Below, in pieces: positions 8,738 to 17,574 of a stretch of 64,000 nt of DNA; the first letter of the stretch is position 1, and every line of letters begins with the position of its first letter. This DNA is from Brevibacillus laterosporus LMG 15441 (GTDB lineage Bacteria > Bacillota > Bacilli > Brevibacillales > Brevibacillaceae): positions 1,362,501 through 1,426,500 of the forward strand of contig NZ_CP007806.1 in assembly GCF_000219535.2 (NCBI RefSeq). The letters run 5' to 3'. The position numbers were made by a program, and so were the translations under genes. The notes beneath the pieces were generated by a model, which did not search any database, was not told the DNA's origin, and was given only the letters and a program-made list of their open reading frames with translations.

Positions 8738-10240
8738 ATGTTGCAAATAAAATGCGTGGGTCATCAGTTCGAACGTGAAATCGGCTTTATTGCCGCACTG
8801 TTCTACGAAGATCCCGCGATTCATTATGTACAAGATTGGGAGAATTGCTCCCATCAAGATATTAAGATAGAGCTGTGCTGTGAGTCACAAGCCGATGGCG
8901 TCCATGCTACTGGGCATCTATTGTTTGCCGATCAAAAGCATACATTTGAGTATGATCGTCCCTATAAGGAGCTTTCCGAAAAAGATATGCGCAAAACAGC
9001 TAAGCAAGCCATTAGCTATACGCTATTAACATTGCTGGAGCGTCATACTGGAGTGGAGCAGGGATGGGGCATTTTGACCGGTATTCGACCGACTAAATTG
9101 CTTCACAAGATGCTACAATCTGGGTTGAGTCGCGAGGAGGCTCATCGCCAATTACGCGAAGACTATATGGTTCGCCCCCACAAACTACAGCTCTTACAAG
9201 AGATAGTGGATCGTCAGCTACATGTTGTTCCTGATTTATATCAAATAGATCGGGAAGTCTCTGTCTACATTGGAATCCCATTCTGCCCAACAAAATGTGC
9301 GTATTGTACGTTTCCAGCTTATGCGATTGGTGTGCATCGCCGGAATGTAAATCCATTTTTGGCAGGTTTACATGAAGAGATTCGCTCAATAGGTGATTGG
9401 TTGACCCGCCAAGACTTGGTAATCACCTCCATTTACTTTGGCGGAGGTACACCTACCAGTATTACTGCTGACGAGTTAGACGAGCTTTTTGTTACACTTT
9501 ATAAGCATTTTCCTCATATGGATAAAGTGCGTGAACTAACAGTGGAAGCTGGAAGGCCTGATACCATTACTCCTGATAAAATTGAAATCATGAAAAAATG
9601 GAAGGTTGACCGTATCAGCATCAATCCGCAGTCGTTTACACAAGAAACCCTTCAAGCGATCGGTCGACACCATACGGTTGAAGAAACCGTGGATAAATAT
9701 AAATTGGCCATGGAGATGGGTTTAACGAACATTAATATGGATTTGATCATAGGGCTGCCAAATGAAGGGATGCAGGAAATGAAGCATTCTCTTCAGGAGG
9801 TTGAAAAGCTAATGCCTACTTCTCTCACAGTCCATACACTTTCATTTAAACGTGCTTCGGAAATGACCCAAAATAAAGAGAGATATCAGGTGGCTAGCCG
9901 TGAAGAGATACTAAGCATGATGCAAGAGACTGAAGAGTGGGCCAAGAAACAAGGATATGTTCCATACTATCTGTATCGACAAAAAAACATTTTGGGCAAT
10001 CTTGAAAATGTTGGCTATGCGCTACAAGATCAAGACTCTATCTATAACATCGTTATGATGGAGGAAGTGCAAACGGTTCTTGGCTTAGGCTGTGGGGCTG
10101 TCTCCAAATTGATGCGGCCTGGTAGCGGTGTATTATCACGTTGGCCGAATCCGAAAGATCCGAAAACCTATAATGATACGTATAAGCAGTTGATTGAGAA
10201 AAAGTTGCAGGATTTAGATGCGCTTTACTCTGATAAATAA
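8738..10240 (+). CDS. hemZ: Coproporphyrinogen III oxidase-like radical SAM protein HemZ
   Basis: HemZ belongs to the HemN/HemZ radical SAM group linked to anaerobic haem synthesis. The 500-residue product carries the iron-sulfur motif CPTKCAYC near residue 180, the SAM-binding glycine run YFGGGTPTS near residue 235, and the conserved helix start NMDLIIGLP. The roughly 170-residue N-terminal extension before the radical SAM core is the mark of HemZ as against HemN. ATG 8738 has GCAGGTGAA upstream; the open frame extends to TTG 8714 without a site. Actual catalytic activity of HemZ proteins is less certain than for HemN. Confidence 0.9.
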   Translation: MLQIKCVGHQFEREIGFIAALFYEDPAIHYVQDWENCSHQDIKIELCCESQADGVHATGHLLFADQKHTFEYDRPYKELSEKDMRKTAKQAISYTLLTLLERHTGVEQGWGILTGIRPTKLLHKMLQSGLSREEAHRQLREDYMVRPHKLQLLQEIVDRQLHVVPDLYQIDREVSVYIGIPFCPTKCAYCTFPAYAIGVHRRNVNPFLAGLHEEIRSIGDWLTRQDLVITSIYFGGGTPTSITADELDELFVTLYKHFPHMDKVRELTVEAGRPDTITPDKIEIMKKWKVDRISINPQSFTQETLQAIGRHHTVEETVDKYKLAMEMGLTNINMDLIIGLPNEGMQEMKHSLQEVEKLMPTSLTVHTLSFKRASEMTQNKERYQVASREEILSMMQETEEWAKKQGYVPYYLYRQKNILGNLENVGYALQDQDSIYNIVMMEEVQTVLGLGCGAVSKLMRPGSGVLSRWPNPKDPKTYNDTYKQLIEKKLQDLDALYSDK

Positions 10241-10256
10241 TCGGGTGATTGTATAG

Positions 10257-10285
10257 TTGACGCTCACTCGCGATTTTGCTATGAT
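10257..10285 (+). promoter_or_regulatory. SigA-type promoter of the hisS-aspS operon
   Basis: TTGACG at 10257-10262, a 17-base spacer and TATGAT at 10280-10285. It begins 16 bp after hemZ and lies just ahead of the T-box leader, so a start near 10292 is expected. Confidence 0.75.
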
Positions 10286-10291
10286 CTGTAA

Positions 10292-10586
10292 TATATTTTG
10301 ATCTGATGACGGGACCAAGTAACCTTTAGACGGATAGCTAGAGAGGAAGCATCGTGGCTGAGAGTGCTTCTCTATTACGTTTAGGCGAATGACCTCCCTG
10401 AAGACCCCAGTGAAAGATAGCATTGCTACGAGTAACTGTAAGGCGCGGCATCGGCGTTACGATGAAAATGAAGTGGGATATGATTACATATATATCCAAG
10501 CAGGGTGGCACCACGGGAGAAGAATACAATCTCTCGTCCCTGACATGTACGTAAGTTGGGCATGTCAAGGACGGGAGATTTTTTGT
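10292..10586 (+). promoter_or_regulatory. T-box leader of hisS-aspS with an Asp (GAC) specifier
   Basis: The T-box sequence AGGGTGGCACCACGGGAG begins near 10502 and is followed by a terminator stem whose arms (CTCTCGTCC... and ...GGACGGGAGA) end in a T-run near 10579-10584. Upstream is a long stem I region with GAGAGGAAGC and GGCTGAGAG. In the specifier position the run CGAAT-GAC-CTCC places GAC (Asp) at 10391-10393. T-box RNAs bind uncharged tRNA and allow read-through into synthetase genes; an Asp specifier on a hisS-first operon means Asp-tRNA status controls both genes. Confidence 0.88.
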
Positions 10587-10670
10587 GTTTTCTAACAATT
10601 ATTTTTCCTGACTTGCCCTGTACGGATTCTTTTTATATAGCACGTAAAAAACAAAAAAGGAGAGACTCAC

Positions 10671-11936
10671 ATGGCGAAAATCCAAATTCCACGTGGTACA
10701 CAAGACATTATGCCTGGCACAGTGGAGCTTTGGCAGCACATCGAAAAAAAGATGCGAGATCTTTGCACACGCTACAATTACCAAGAGATCCGGACGCCCA
10801 TTTTTGAGCAGACAGAACTGTTTAGACGAGGCGTAGGTGAGACTACGGATGTAGTGGAAAAAGAGATGTACAGCGTTGAATCGCGTGGAGAAGGGGATTT
10901 CACCTTACGTCCTGAAGGCACAGCGGGGGTTGTGCGCTCTTATGTGGAGAAAAAATTGTATGGTGTTCCCAATCAACCTACGAAACTGTATTACTTAGGG
11001 CCAATGTTCCGACATGAGCGTCCGCAGGCAGGTCGATTCCGCCAGTTCGTTCAATTTGGAGTGGAAGCAATCGGTTCGGCTGATCCTGCAATTGATGCCG
11101 AAGTAATTGCTGTGGCTATGCGAATCTATCAGGAATTAGGGCTTACAGGATTGTCCGTAGAGTTAAACAGTGTAGGAACTCTGGAAGATCGCGCCCGTCA
11201 CCGTGGAGCATTGCTTGAAGTATTAAATAGTGTACGAGACGAGCTTTGTGAAGATTGCCAATCACGTATTGATCGGAATCCTTTGCGAGTTTTGGATTGC
11301 AAAAATAAAAAATGTCAGACCCTTACAAAAGATGCACCTTCTATTTTAGATTATCTAAGTGATGAATCTAAAAAGCATTTTGAAGAGGTACAGGCATATC
11401 TTACTGCAATCAACATTCCGTTCCACATTAACCCGCGTCTGGTGCGTGGTCTTGATTACTACACACTGACTGCTTTTGAAATTAAAATGGCAGAGATCGG
11501 TGCAGTTGAAACGTTATGCGGTGGCGGTCGTTATAATGGGTTGGTTGAACAAATTGGCGGCGAAGATATGCCGGGTATTGGTTTTGCGATGAGTATTGAA
11601 CGCTTGTTAATGGCCTTAGAATCGCAAAATATTCAATTACCAATTGAAACAGGGCTAGATGCTTACATCGTTTTACAATCTGAAACAGCAAAAACGAAGG
11701 CATTCCAGTTGTTAGATTCTTTGCGTGCTAAGGGTGTTAAGGCAGAGATGGACTATTTAGGCCGTAAAATGAAGGCACAGTTAAAAGCAGCAGATCGTGT
11801 AGAAGCAAAGTATGCTGCTATCATTGGCGAATCAGAACTGCAAAAAGGCGTAGTCATGCTAAAAGAACTAGCGACCGGCGAACAGCAGGAAGTAAGTTTT
11901 GCAGAAGTAAGCGATTGGCTATTGGCTAAACGTTAA
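10671..11936 (+). CDS. hisS: Histidyl-tRNA synthetase
   Basis: This class II synthetase charges tRNA-His. The 421-residue product has motif 1 around TPIFE, motif 2 FRHERPQAGRFRQFVQFGVE near residue 115, the histidine-A motif LVRGLDYYTLTAFEI near residue 255, and motif 3 GIGFAMSIERL, followed by an anticodon-binding domain. ATG 10671 follows AAAAAGGAGAGACTCAC. It is the first gene of a two-gene operon with aspS, 47 bp apart, both behind the T-box leader. Confidence 0.97.
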   Translation: MAKIQIPRGTQDIMPGTVELWQHIEKKMRDLCTRYNYQEIRTPIFEQTELFRRGVGETTDVVEKEMYSVESRGEGDFTLRPEGTAGVVRSYVEKKLYGVPNQPTKLYYLGPMFRHERPQAGRFRQFVQFGVEAIGSADPAIDAEVIAVAMRIYQELGLTGLSVELNSVGTLEDRARHRGALLEVLNSVRDELCEDCQSRIDRNPLRVLDCKNKKCQTLTKDAPSILDYLSDESKKHFEEVQAYLTAINIPFHINPRLVRGLDYYTLTAFEIKMAEIGAVETLCGGGRYNGLVEQIGGEDMPGIGFAMSIERLLMALESQNIQLPIETGLDAYIVLQSETAKTKAFQLLDSLRAKGVKAEMDYLGRKMKAQLKAADRVEAKYAAIIGESELQKGVVMLKELATGEQQEVSFAEVSDWLLAKR

Positions 11937-11983
11937 GGATATAGAAAAAAGAACGAAATATTGACCTATTGGAGGGACCAACG

Positions 11984-13780
11984 ATGAAATTTGATGTACG
12001 TACTATCTATTGTGGCGAAGTAACCAAAGAACATGTAGGACAAGAGATAATTTTAAATGGTTGGGTTCAAAAGCGCCGTGACCTTGGTGGTGTTATCTTT
12101 ATTGATCTGCGCGATCGCTCAGGAATTTGTCAAGTGGTGTTTAACCCAGAAGTAAATAAAGAAGCATGGGAAAAAGCAGATCGTGTGCGTAGCGAGTATG
12201 TCTTATCTGTAAAAGGTAAGCTGATCAATCGTGAACCGGAAGCAGTGAACCCGAAAATTAAAACTGGCGAATTCGAATTGCTAGCAACGGAGATTACCAT
12301 TTTAAACGATGCAAAAACCCCTCCGTTCTTAATTGAAGATGAGATTGATGTAGATGAACAGGTTCGCCTAAAATATCGCTATTTGGACCTTCGTCGTCCT
12401 GAAATGCAAAAAGCATTCTACTTACGTTCAAAAGCTACAAAAGCGTTCCGTGATTTCTTGGATCAAAAGGGCTTCTTAGATATTGAAACGCCAATGCTTA
12501 CGAAGAGCACTCCAGAGGGAGCTCGTGATTACCTAGTTCCATCTCGTGTACACCCAGGTGAATTCTATGCATTGCCACAGTCTCCTCAGATTTTTAAACA
12601 ATTATTGATGGTTTCCGGATTCGAGCGCTACTATCAAATTGTCCGTTGTTTCCGTGACGAGGACTTGCGCGCTGACCGTCAGCCAGAATTTACTCAAATC
12701 GATATTGAAACATCCTTCTTGCCAATGGAACAGCTATTGCCAATGATGGAGGAAATGGTTCAACATGTATTTAAAGAAACTGTTGGTACAGATGTAGGGA
12801 CATCATTCCCTCGCTTAACGTATGCAGAAGCGATGGATCGCTTTGGCTCTGACAAGCCAGATATTCGTTTTGGCATGGAGTTGACCAACGTATCCGATCT
12901 TGTGAAGGATAGCGGTTTTAAAGTATTTGCAAGCACAGTAGAGGCCGGCGGACAAGTAAAAGCGATTAATGCAAAAGGTTGCGGGCATTATTCACGTAAA
13001 GATGTTGATGATCTAGGCAAATTCGCTTCACGTTACGGAGCAAAAGGTTTAGCATGGATTGCATTTAAAGATGGCGAAGTAAAAGGGCCAATCGCTAAAT
13101 TCTTCTCTGAAGAAGAAGTTACAGCAATTAAAGAGCGCTTGCTAGTAGAAGAAGGCGATCTATTGTTGTTCGTAGCTGATAAACCGAAAGTAGTAGCAGA
13201 TTCTCTAGGTGCTCTACGCAGCAAGCTAGGTGCTGAACTAGGCTTAATTGACCACAGTAAGTTTGCTTTCCTATGGGTAGTAGATTTCCCATTGGTAGAG
13301 TGGGATGAGGAGGCTAAACGTTATGTAGCTCTGCACCATCCATTCACTCGTCCAAAAGACGAAGATTTACATCTGTTTGAAACAGACCCAGGTGCGATTC
13401 GCGCACAAGCCTACGACTTAGTTCTAAATGGTTATGAATTGGGCGGCGGCTCCATGCGTATCTACAAACGTGACGTACAAGAGAAAATGTTTACTGCGCT
13501 TGGATTCAGTCCAGAAGAAGCAAGAGAGCAATTTGGCTTCTTAATGGATGCGTTTGAATATGGTACACCTCCACATGGTGGTATCGCACTAGGCTTAGAC
13601 CGTTTGGTAATGTTGCTTGCTGGACGTACGAACTTACGCGAAGTAATTGCTTTCCCGAAAACAGCAAGCGCTAGTGACCTAATGGTTAACGCTCCAAGTC
13701 AAGTAGACGAAAGTCAATTGAAACAGTTGTTTATTGCGACTATTGAAGAAGAGAAAAAAGAAGAAGTAACAAACAAATAA
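11984..13780 (+). CDS. aspS: Aspartyl-tRNA synthetase
   Basis: A class IIb synthetase for tRNA-Asp (possibly also tRNA-Asn). The 598-residue protein has an N-terminal OB anticodon-binding domain, the catalytic core with [11 protein letters not shown] and [18 protein letters not shown], the inserted GAD domain (about 290-420) typical of bacterial AspRS, and motif 3 [11 protein letters not shown] near the C-terminus. ATG 11984 has GGAGGGACCAACG upstream; the frame extends to TTG 11969. The last codon lies inside the first copy of an 11-bp tandem repeat. Confidence 0.97.
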   Translation: MKFDVRTIYCGEVTKEHVGQEIILNGWVQKRRDLGGVIFIDLRDRSGICQVVFNPEVNKEAWEKADRVRSEYVLSVKGKLINREPEAVNPKIKTGEFELLATEITILNDAKTPPFLIEDEIDVDEQVRLKYRYLDLRRPEMQKAFYLRSKATKAFRDFLDQKGFLDIETPMLTKSTPEGARDYLVPSRVHPGEFYALPQSPQIFKQLLMVSGFERYYQIVRCFRDEDLRADRQPEFTQIDIETSFLPMEQLLPMMEEMVQHVFKETVGTDVGTSFPRLTYAEAMDRFGSDKPDIRFGMELTNVSDLVKDSGFKVFASTVEAGGQVKAINAKGCGHYSRKDVDDLGKFASRYGAKGLAWIAFKDGEVKGPIAKFFSEEEVTAIKERLLVEEGDLLLFVADKPKVVADSLGALRSKLGAELGLIDHSKFAFLWVVDFPLVEWDEEAKRYVALHHPFTRPKDEDLHLFETDPGAIRAQAYDLVLNGYELGGGSMRIYKRDVQEKMFTALGFSPEEAREQFGFLMDAFEYGTPPHGGIALGLDRLVMLLAGRTNLREVIAFPKTASASDLMVNAPSQVDESQLKQLFIATIEEEKKEEVTNK

Positions 13781-13802
13781 CAAACAAGTAACAAACAAGT
13801 AA
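13770..13802 (+). repeat. Three tandem 11-bp units spanning the aspS stop codon
   Basis: Three adjacent units, CAAACAAATAA then two CAAACAAGTAA, start inside the last aspS codons. Each ends in TAA. Because 11 is not a multiple of three, the three TAA triplets (13778, 13789, 13800) fall in three different frames. Confidence 0.8.
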
Positions 13803-13820
13803 ATTTACTTGGGCAAATGG

Positions 13821-13862
13821 GACCAACCAAGGCAAGGAGTCTTTTGGTTGGACCTGTTTTTT
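13821..13862 (+). terminator. Terminator of the hisS-aspS operon
   Basis: CCAACCAA (13823-13830) pairs with TTGGTTGG (13844-13851), followed by a T-rich tail (13856-13862). Confidence 0.8.
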
Positions 13863-14098
13863 GTTTGCTTTGTAGAATTCAATGTGCTAGCATATGTCTG
13901 ATTCGACAACCACTTAGAGTCCTAGTGAAATAATAGGAATTGAATATCAGCCTATTGCTAGGTATAATCGGAATGTCACTATTTTTATGATTGTATAAAA
14001 AGTATAAATCTGAGAAGATTACTAGGTCATATATGGATGACATGAAACTGTAATTATAGATGGAATGCTACTTGCAAAATAGATGAATGTAGGAAAGG
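13863..14098. other. Intergenic region with one hairpin; possible small RNA site
   Basis: No gene is visible. A hairpin is formed by CCTAG (13921) and AATAGG (13932) pairing with CCTATT (13951) and CTAGG (13958). In B. subtilis a 6S RNA gene (bsrA) is found in the aspS-yrvM neighbourhood, so this gap is one of two places to look for it. I could not build a convincing 6S fold here. Confidence 0.25.
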
Positions 14099-14110
14099 TT
14101 GTTAGTGAAC

Positions 14111-14866
14111 ATGTTACATCAATTCTCGCGTTGTGAACTGGCATTTGGTCCAGAGGGCTTGGAGAAAATGAGGAACAGTACCGTTGCCGTGCTTGGTGTC
14201 GGTGGAGTAGGGTCCTTCACAGTAGAAGCTTTAGCACGTACTGGCGTAGGAAAACTGATCCTAATTGATAAAGATGACGTTGACATCACAAACATTAATA
14301 GACAAATTCATGCTACTTTACACACGATTGGTCAACAAAAAACAGAGCTAATGAAAGAGCGTATCCACTCCATTAATCCAGAGTGCGAGGTAGTGACGCT
14401 TCAGATGTTCTATGACGATGAAACAGCTCCTCGTCTATTCGAGCATAAGCTAGATTATATTGTTGATGCTATGGATACCGTGTCTGCAAAAATTCATGTT
14501 ATCCTGGAAGCAAAAAAACGTAATATCCCAATCATCTCCAGTATGGGGGCAGCTAATAAGATGGACCCAACGCGTTTTGAAGTGGAGGACATCTCTAAAA
14601 CCAGCTATGACCCTATTGCCAAGGTAATTCGTCGTGAGCTTAAAAAGGCACGCATTTATAAGGGTGTTAAAGTGGTATATTCTAAGGAAATCCCTGTAAC
14701 AATTCGTACGGATGTACGGGAACAGATTGTTCAAAATCCGGATTCCCCTATTCGTAAAGTAAAACAACCGCCGGCAAGTAATGCATTTGTGCCATCTGTG
14801 GCAGGCTTGATTTTAGCTAGTGTGGTTGTTCAAGATATAGTTGGCTGGGTACCGAAAAAAGGGTAG
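14111..14866 (+). CDS. tcdA: tRNA threonylcarbamoyladenosine dehydratase (E1-like)
   Basis: TcdA (CsdL, B. subtilis YrvM) cyclises the t6A modification at position 37 of tRNAs that read ANN codons, using ATP. The 251-residue product is a ThiF/MoeB/E1-fold protein: glycine-rich nucleotide loop VLGVGGVGSFTVEALARTG near residue 28, the LIDKDDVDITNINRQ stretch near residue 52, and DAMDTVSAKIHVI near residue 115. It lacks the catalytic Cys and zinc sites of true ubiquitin-like activators at the C-terminus. ATG 14111 gives the standard MLHQFSR start; GTG 14105 is closer to AGGAAAGG and is possible. Confidence 0.92.
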   Translation: MLHQFSRCELAFGPEGLEKMRNSTVAVLGVGGVGSFTVEALARTGVGKLILIDKDDVDITNINRQIHATLHTIGQQKTELMKERIHSINPECEVVTLQMFYDDETAPRLFEHKLDYIVDAMDTVSAKIHVILEAKKRNIPIISSMGAANKMDPTRFEVEDISKTSYDPIAKVIRRELKKARIYKGVKVVYSKEIPVTIRTDVREQIVQNPDSPIRKVKQPPASNAFVPSVAGLILASVVVQDIVGWVPKKG

Positions 14867-14931
14867 CAAAAAAGAGTGCCCAGATGTAGTACGCCTTTTA
14901 CAAATAAGTGATTCACAATGTTGAAATGGAT

Positions 14932-15100
14932 AGCGCAGAGGCCTTCGGGATTTCTGCGCTACTTTCTTTACCCGAAGGAAAGCTCTCGTTTAAGTTTTGA
15001 AGCAATTGTGATCTATACATGCTATTTAAAGGGTAAGATAATGATTTGATTGAAGGTAGTAAGCAATCAGCTTGCCTTGTTACTTCCCTTTTCAAAACTT
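14932..15100 (+). ncRNA. Candidate structured RNA with a pseudoknot between tcdA and rarA
   Basis: AGCGCAGA (14932-14939) pairs with TCTGCGCT (14953-14960), and the loop between them contains CCTTCGGG (14942-14949), perfectly complementary to CCCGAAGG (14971-14978), so an H-type pseudoknot is possible. Downstream, AAGTTTTGAA (14992-15001) pairs perfectly with TTCAAAACTT (15091-15100), enclosing a hairpin of GGTAGTAA (15055) with TTACTTCC (15080). The first stem may just be the tcdA terminator. No coding frame explains the region. Identity is unknown; a 6S-type RNA is possible because that gene lies in this neighbourhood in B. subtilis. Confidence 0.35.
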
Positions 15101-15214
15101 GGCGTAGCTTGGTTTTCTAAGTAAAATGAACAGGATGATAGTTTAAGGTTATGGTAACAAAAGACAGATTATAGTTGCAAATCGTTTGAAGAAACCAGAT
15201 TGGGGTTGAGAAGG

Positions 15215-16531
15215 ATGGATTTATTTTCTTTCGCCCATGAACAGGAAGATTCCAAAGGGCGCACCAAGCCGCTTGCGGCACGAATGAGACCAAAAAACCT
15301 AGATGAAGTAGTTGGCCAACAACATATTTTAGCTAAAGGATCACTGCTTCGAAGAGCTATTGAAGCAGATCAAATCTCTTCTTTAATTTTCTACGGGCCC
15401 CCAGGCACAGGAAAAACAACTTTAGCAAAAGTCATAGCGCGTACAACTAAATCGCACTTCAGTGAATTAAATGCGGTTACTGCAGGAGTAGCAGACATTC
15501 GCCGTATCGTAGAGGAAGCGAAGGATCGCTTAGTAATGAATAACCAGCGTACTACGTTATTTATTGATGAGATTCACCGTTTTAATAAATCTCAACAGGA
15601 TGCGCTGTTGCCTTATGTAGAGGAGGGAACAGTCATTTTGATTGGAGCAACAACAGAAAATCCTTTTTTCGAAGTCAATGCAGCGTTGCTCTCTCGTTCA
15701 CAAATTTTTTCCTTACAATCCCTAACAGACGAGGATTTGGGGCAAGTTATTGATAGAGCTTTAACGGATGAGCTTGAAGGGCTTGGAGAATTACGGGTTA
15801 AAATGACACCAGAAGCCAAGGAACATCTTATGCACTATGCAGAAGGAGACGCTCGTCGCTTATTAAATGCATTGGAATTAGCAGCAACGACTACACCATT
15901 AAATGAAGCAGGAGAGATTGTCATTACGTTGGATGTGGCCGTAGAATCAATCCAGCGTAGAGCTGTCCGCTACGATAAAAGCGGAGATAATCATTACGAT
16001 ACCGTTTCTGCCTTTATTAAGTCTATTAGAGGGTCCGATCCAGATGGCGCTTTGTACTGGTTAGCGAGGATGATTGATGCAGGGGAAGATCCGCGCTTTA
16101 TAGCGCGCCGCTTAATAATCTCTGCATCAGAGGATATCGGTAATGCTGATCCTCAAGCATTATCCGTTGCCGTATCTTGCTTTCAAGCTCTTGAATTAAT
16201 TGGTATGCCAGAGGGGCGCATTGCCTTGGGACAAGCCACTACCTATCTTGCAACTGCTCCGAAAAGTAATGCAGCTTACATGGGCATTAACCAAGCGCTT
16301 ATGCATGTCCAAAAAGAGGGGCATAAGCCCGTACCTGTTCACTTACGGGATCGTCATTATAAAGGGGCTGCTAGGTTAGGGCACGGGGAAGGGTATCTAT
16401 ATCCGCATAATTATCCCGAAGGCTATGTGAAACAGCGCTATTTGCCTGAGGGTGTAGAAGAGAAATTTTATGAGCCTAAGCCGATAGGATATGAGGCAGA
16501 AATTCAAAAGCGTCAAGCATCTCGGAACTAA
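15215..16531 (+). CDS. rarA: Replication-associated recombination protein RarA (MgsA-type AAA+ ATPase)
   Basis: RarA acts at stalled replication forks and is related to clamp loaders. The 438-residue product has a Walker A GPPGTGKTTLAK near residue 62, Walker B LFIDEIHRFNKSQQDALLP near residue 112, sensor 1 GATTENP, and the C-terminal tetramerisation region with RGSDPDGALYWLARM and HLRDRHYKGAARLGHGEGY. ATG 15215 gives the usual MDLFSF start; TTG 15200 is in frame upstream. It follows tcdA after a 348-bp structured gap. Confidence 0.94.
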   Translation: MDLFSFAHEQEDSKGRTKPLAARMRPKNLDEVVGQQHILAKGSLLRRAIEADQISSLIFYGPPGTGKTTLAKVIARTTKSHFSELNAVTAGVADIRRIVEEAKDRLVMNNQRTTLFIDEIHRFNKSQQDALLPYVEEGTVILIGATTENPFFEVNAALLSRSQIFSLQSLTDEDLGQVIDRALTDELEGLGELRVKMTPEAKEHLMHYAEGDARRLLNALELAATTTPLNEAGEIVITLDVAVESIQRRAVRYDKSGDNHYDTVSAFIKSIRGSDPDGALYWLARMIDAGEDPRFIARRLIISASEDIGNADPQALSVAVSCFQALELIGMPEGRIALGQATTYLATAPKSNAAYMGINQALMHVQKEGHKPVPVHLRDRHYKGAARLGHGEGYLYPHNYPEGYVKQRYLPEGVEEKFYEPKPIGYEAEIQKRQASRN

Positions 16532-16837
16532 CCCCTATTATTCCGATGCCTTTACATTCTTTTGGGAAAAGTTTATATTTATCGTAATAAAAACAACTAG
16601 AGCGTACTGATCATTCTTTGTTTTGAAGAAAAAGAAGAACTTCGACCCTCTGAGCAAGAGAAATCGAAGTAATAGCATGCGAGAAGGGTTTCTTACATAG
16701 TACATGACTATGGGCGTTAAAATACTACATTACATGTAGGAACGAATATTTTTCCAAAAAAATAATGATAAAGGAATCTGTCGGGAAAGTACAAAGCTTT
16801 AGTAAGGCAAAAGAAGGCCAATTCATTCTTATTGTTT
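16532..16837. other. Intergenic region without a clear gene
   Basis: About 300 bp between rarA and the convergent small gene. It holds a short inverted repeat (ACTTCGA near 16638 and TCGAAGT near 16664) but no strong T-run. A minus-strand frame continues through 16717-16986 but overlaps the better-supported small gene in another frame and has no ribosome site. Confidence 0.4.
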
Positions 16838-17011
16838 TTACGTCCGTACATTTCCGCCCGGTTTATTCGGTAAATCTCCGTTCTCATTTGGTTGCTTGCT
16901 GATTTTGCTTGCACCAAATCTTGCTTTGTGAGCAATGGTTCCGGCTGGTACTTCATAAAGAACGTCAGATGGATGGTTTCGTCCACGTTCGGAACGCTTA
17001 TTGGTTGCCAT
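16838..17011 (-). CDS. Small basic hypothetical protein of 57 residues
   Basis: A short minus-strand gene with a strong ribosome site: GGGAGGTGAGCTTAT precedes ATG 17011. The product begins MATNKRSERGRNHPSDV and is hydrophilic, rich in Lys, Arg, Asn, Pro and Gly, with no signal peptide, suggesting an intrinsically disordered cytoplasmic protein; small spore proteins look like this, but I recognise no family. It is divergent from cymR, and their start regions are 112 bp apart. A longer 89-codon frame overlaps it but lacks a ribosome site. Confidence 0.6.
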   Translation of the reverse strand: MATNKRSERGRNHPSDVLYEVPAGTIAHKARFGASKISKQPNENGDLPNKPGGNVRT

Positions 17012-17123
17012 ATAAGCTCACCTCCCTGACCATATTTTGACCGAAAGCAAGCAACTCATGTGCTACAAATTCAGGGAAGTTTGTCAGAGACGTACAGTGA
17101 AACATAGAGGAGAGTTGTTAACG

Positions 17124-17543
17124 TTGAAAATTTCGACTAAGGGACGCTACGGCTTAACGATTATGATGGAGCTAGCCACCCGCCATGGGGACGGCCCTAT
17201 TTCATTGAAAAGCATTGCTCAGAGGCATGAATTATCTGAGCATTATTTAGAGCAATTAATCGCTCCCCTGCGAAATGCAGGGTTAGTAAAAAGCATCCGA
17301 GGGGCTTATGGTGGCTACGTGCTCTCCAAATCGCCTGATGATATTACATCGGGAGATATTTTACGAGTGCTAGAAGGTCCAATTAGTCCTGTGGAGTTTG
17401 CGGAGGAAGAGGACCCGGCAAAACGTTATCTATGGTTGCGCATTCGAGATAGTATAACGTCTGTAATTGACTCCACTACATTGCGGGACCTCATCAATTA
17501 TCAAGATGATGGACGCACTGATAATTATATGTTCTACATTTAG
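17124..17543 (+). CDS. cymR: Rrf2-family cysteine metabolism repressor CymR
   Basis: CymR represses cysteine and sulfur uptake genes in Bacillus, acting with CysK. The 139-residue product (B. subtilis CymR has 138) starts MKISTKGRYGLTIMMELA and has the winged helix with LKSIAQRHELSEHYLEQLIAPLRNAGLV and the wing GAYGGYVLSK. It lacks the three-cysteine cluster of iron-sulfur IscR proteins, as CymR does. I chose TTG 17124 because AGAGGAGAG lies nine bases upstream; the open frame extends to 17037 without support. The cysteine desulfurase gene follows 31 bp downstream. Confidence 0.9.
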   Translation: MKISTKGRYGLTIMMELATRHGDGPISLKSIAQRHELSEHYLEQLIAPLRNAGLVKSIRGAYGGYVLSKSPDDITSGDILRVLEGPISPVEFAEEEDPAKRYLWLRIRDSITSVIDSTTLRDLINYQDDGRTDNYMFYI

Positions 17544-17574
17544 GTTGTTAGATTACAAAGTAGGGGATTAGAAC

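Noticed and set aside
14111-14866. TcdA as part of a ubiquitin-like system with the JAMM protein
   Set aside because: The two genes are 20 kb apart and TcdA has the conserved tRNA-modification features and gene context.
16717-16986. 89-codon minus-strand frame near cymR
   Set aside because: No ribosome site, and it overlaps in another frame the 57-codon gene that has a very strong one.
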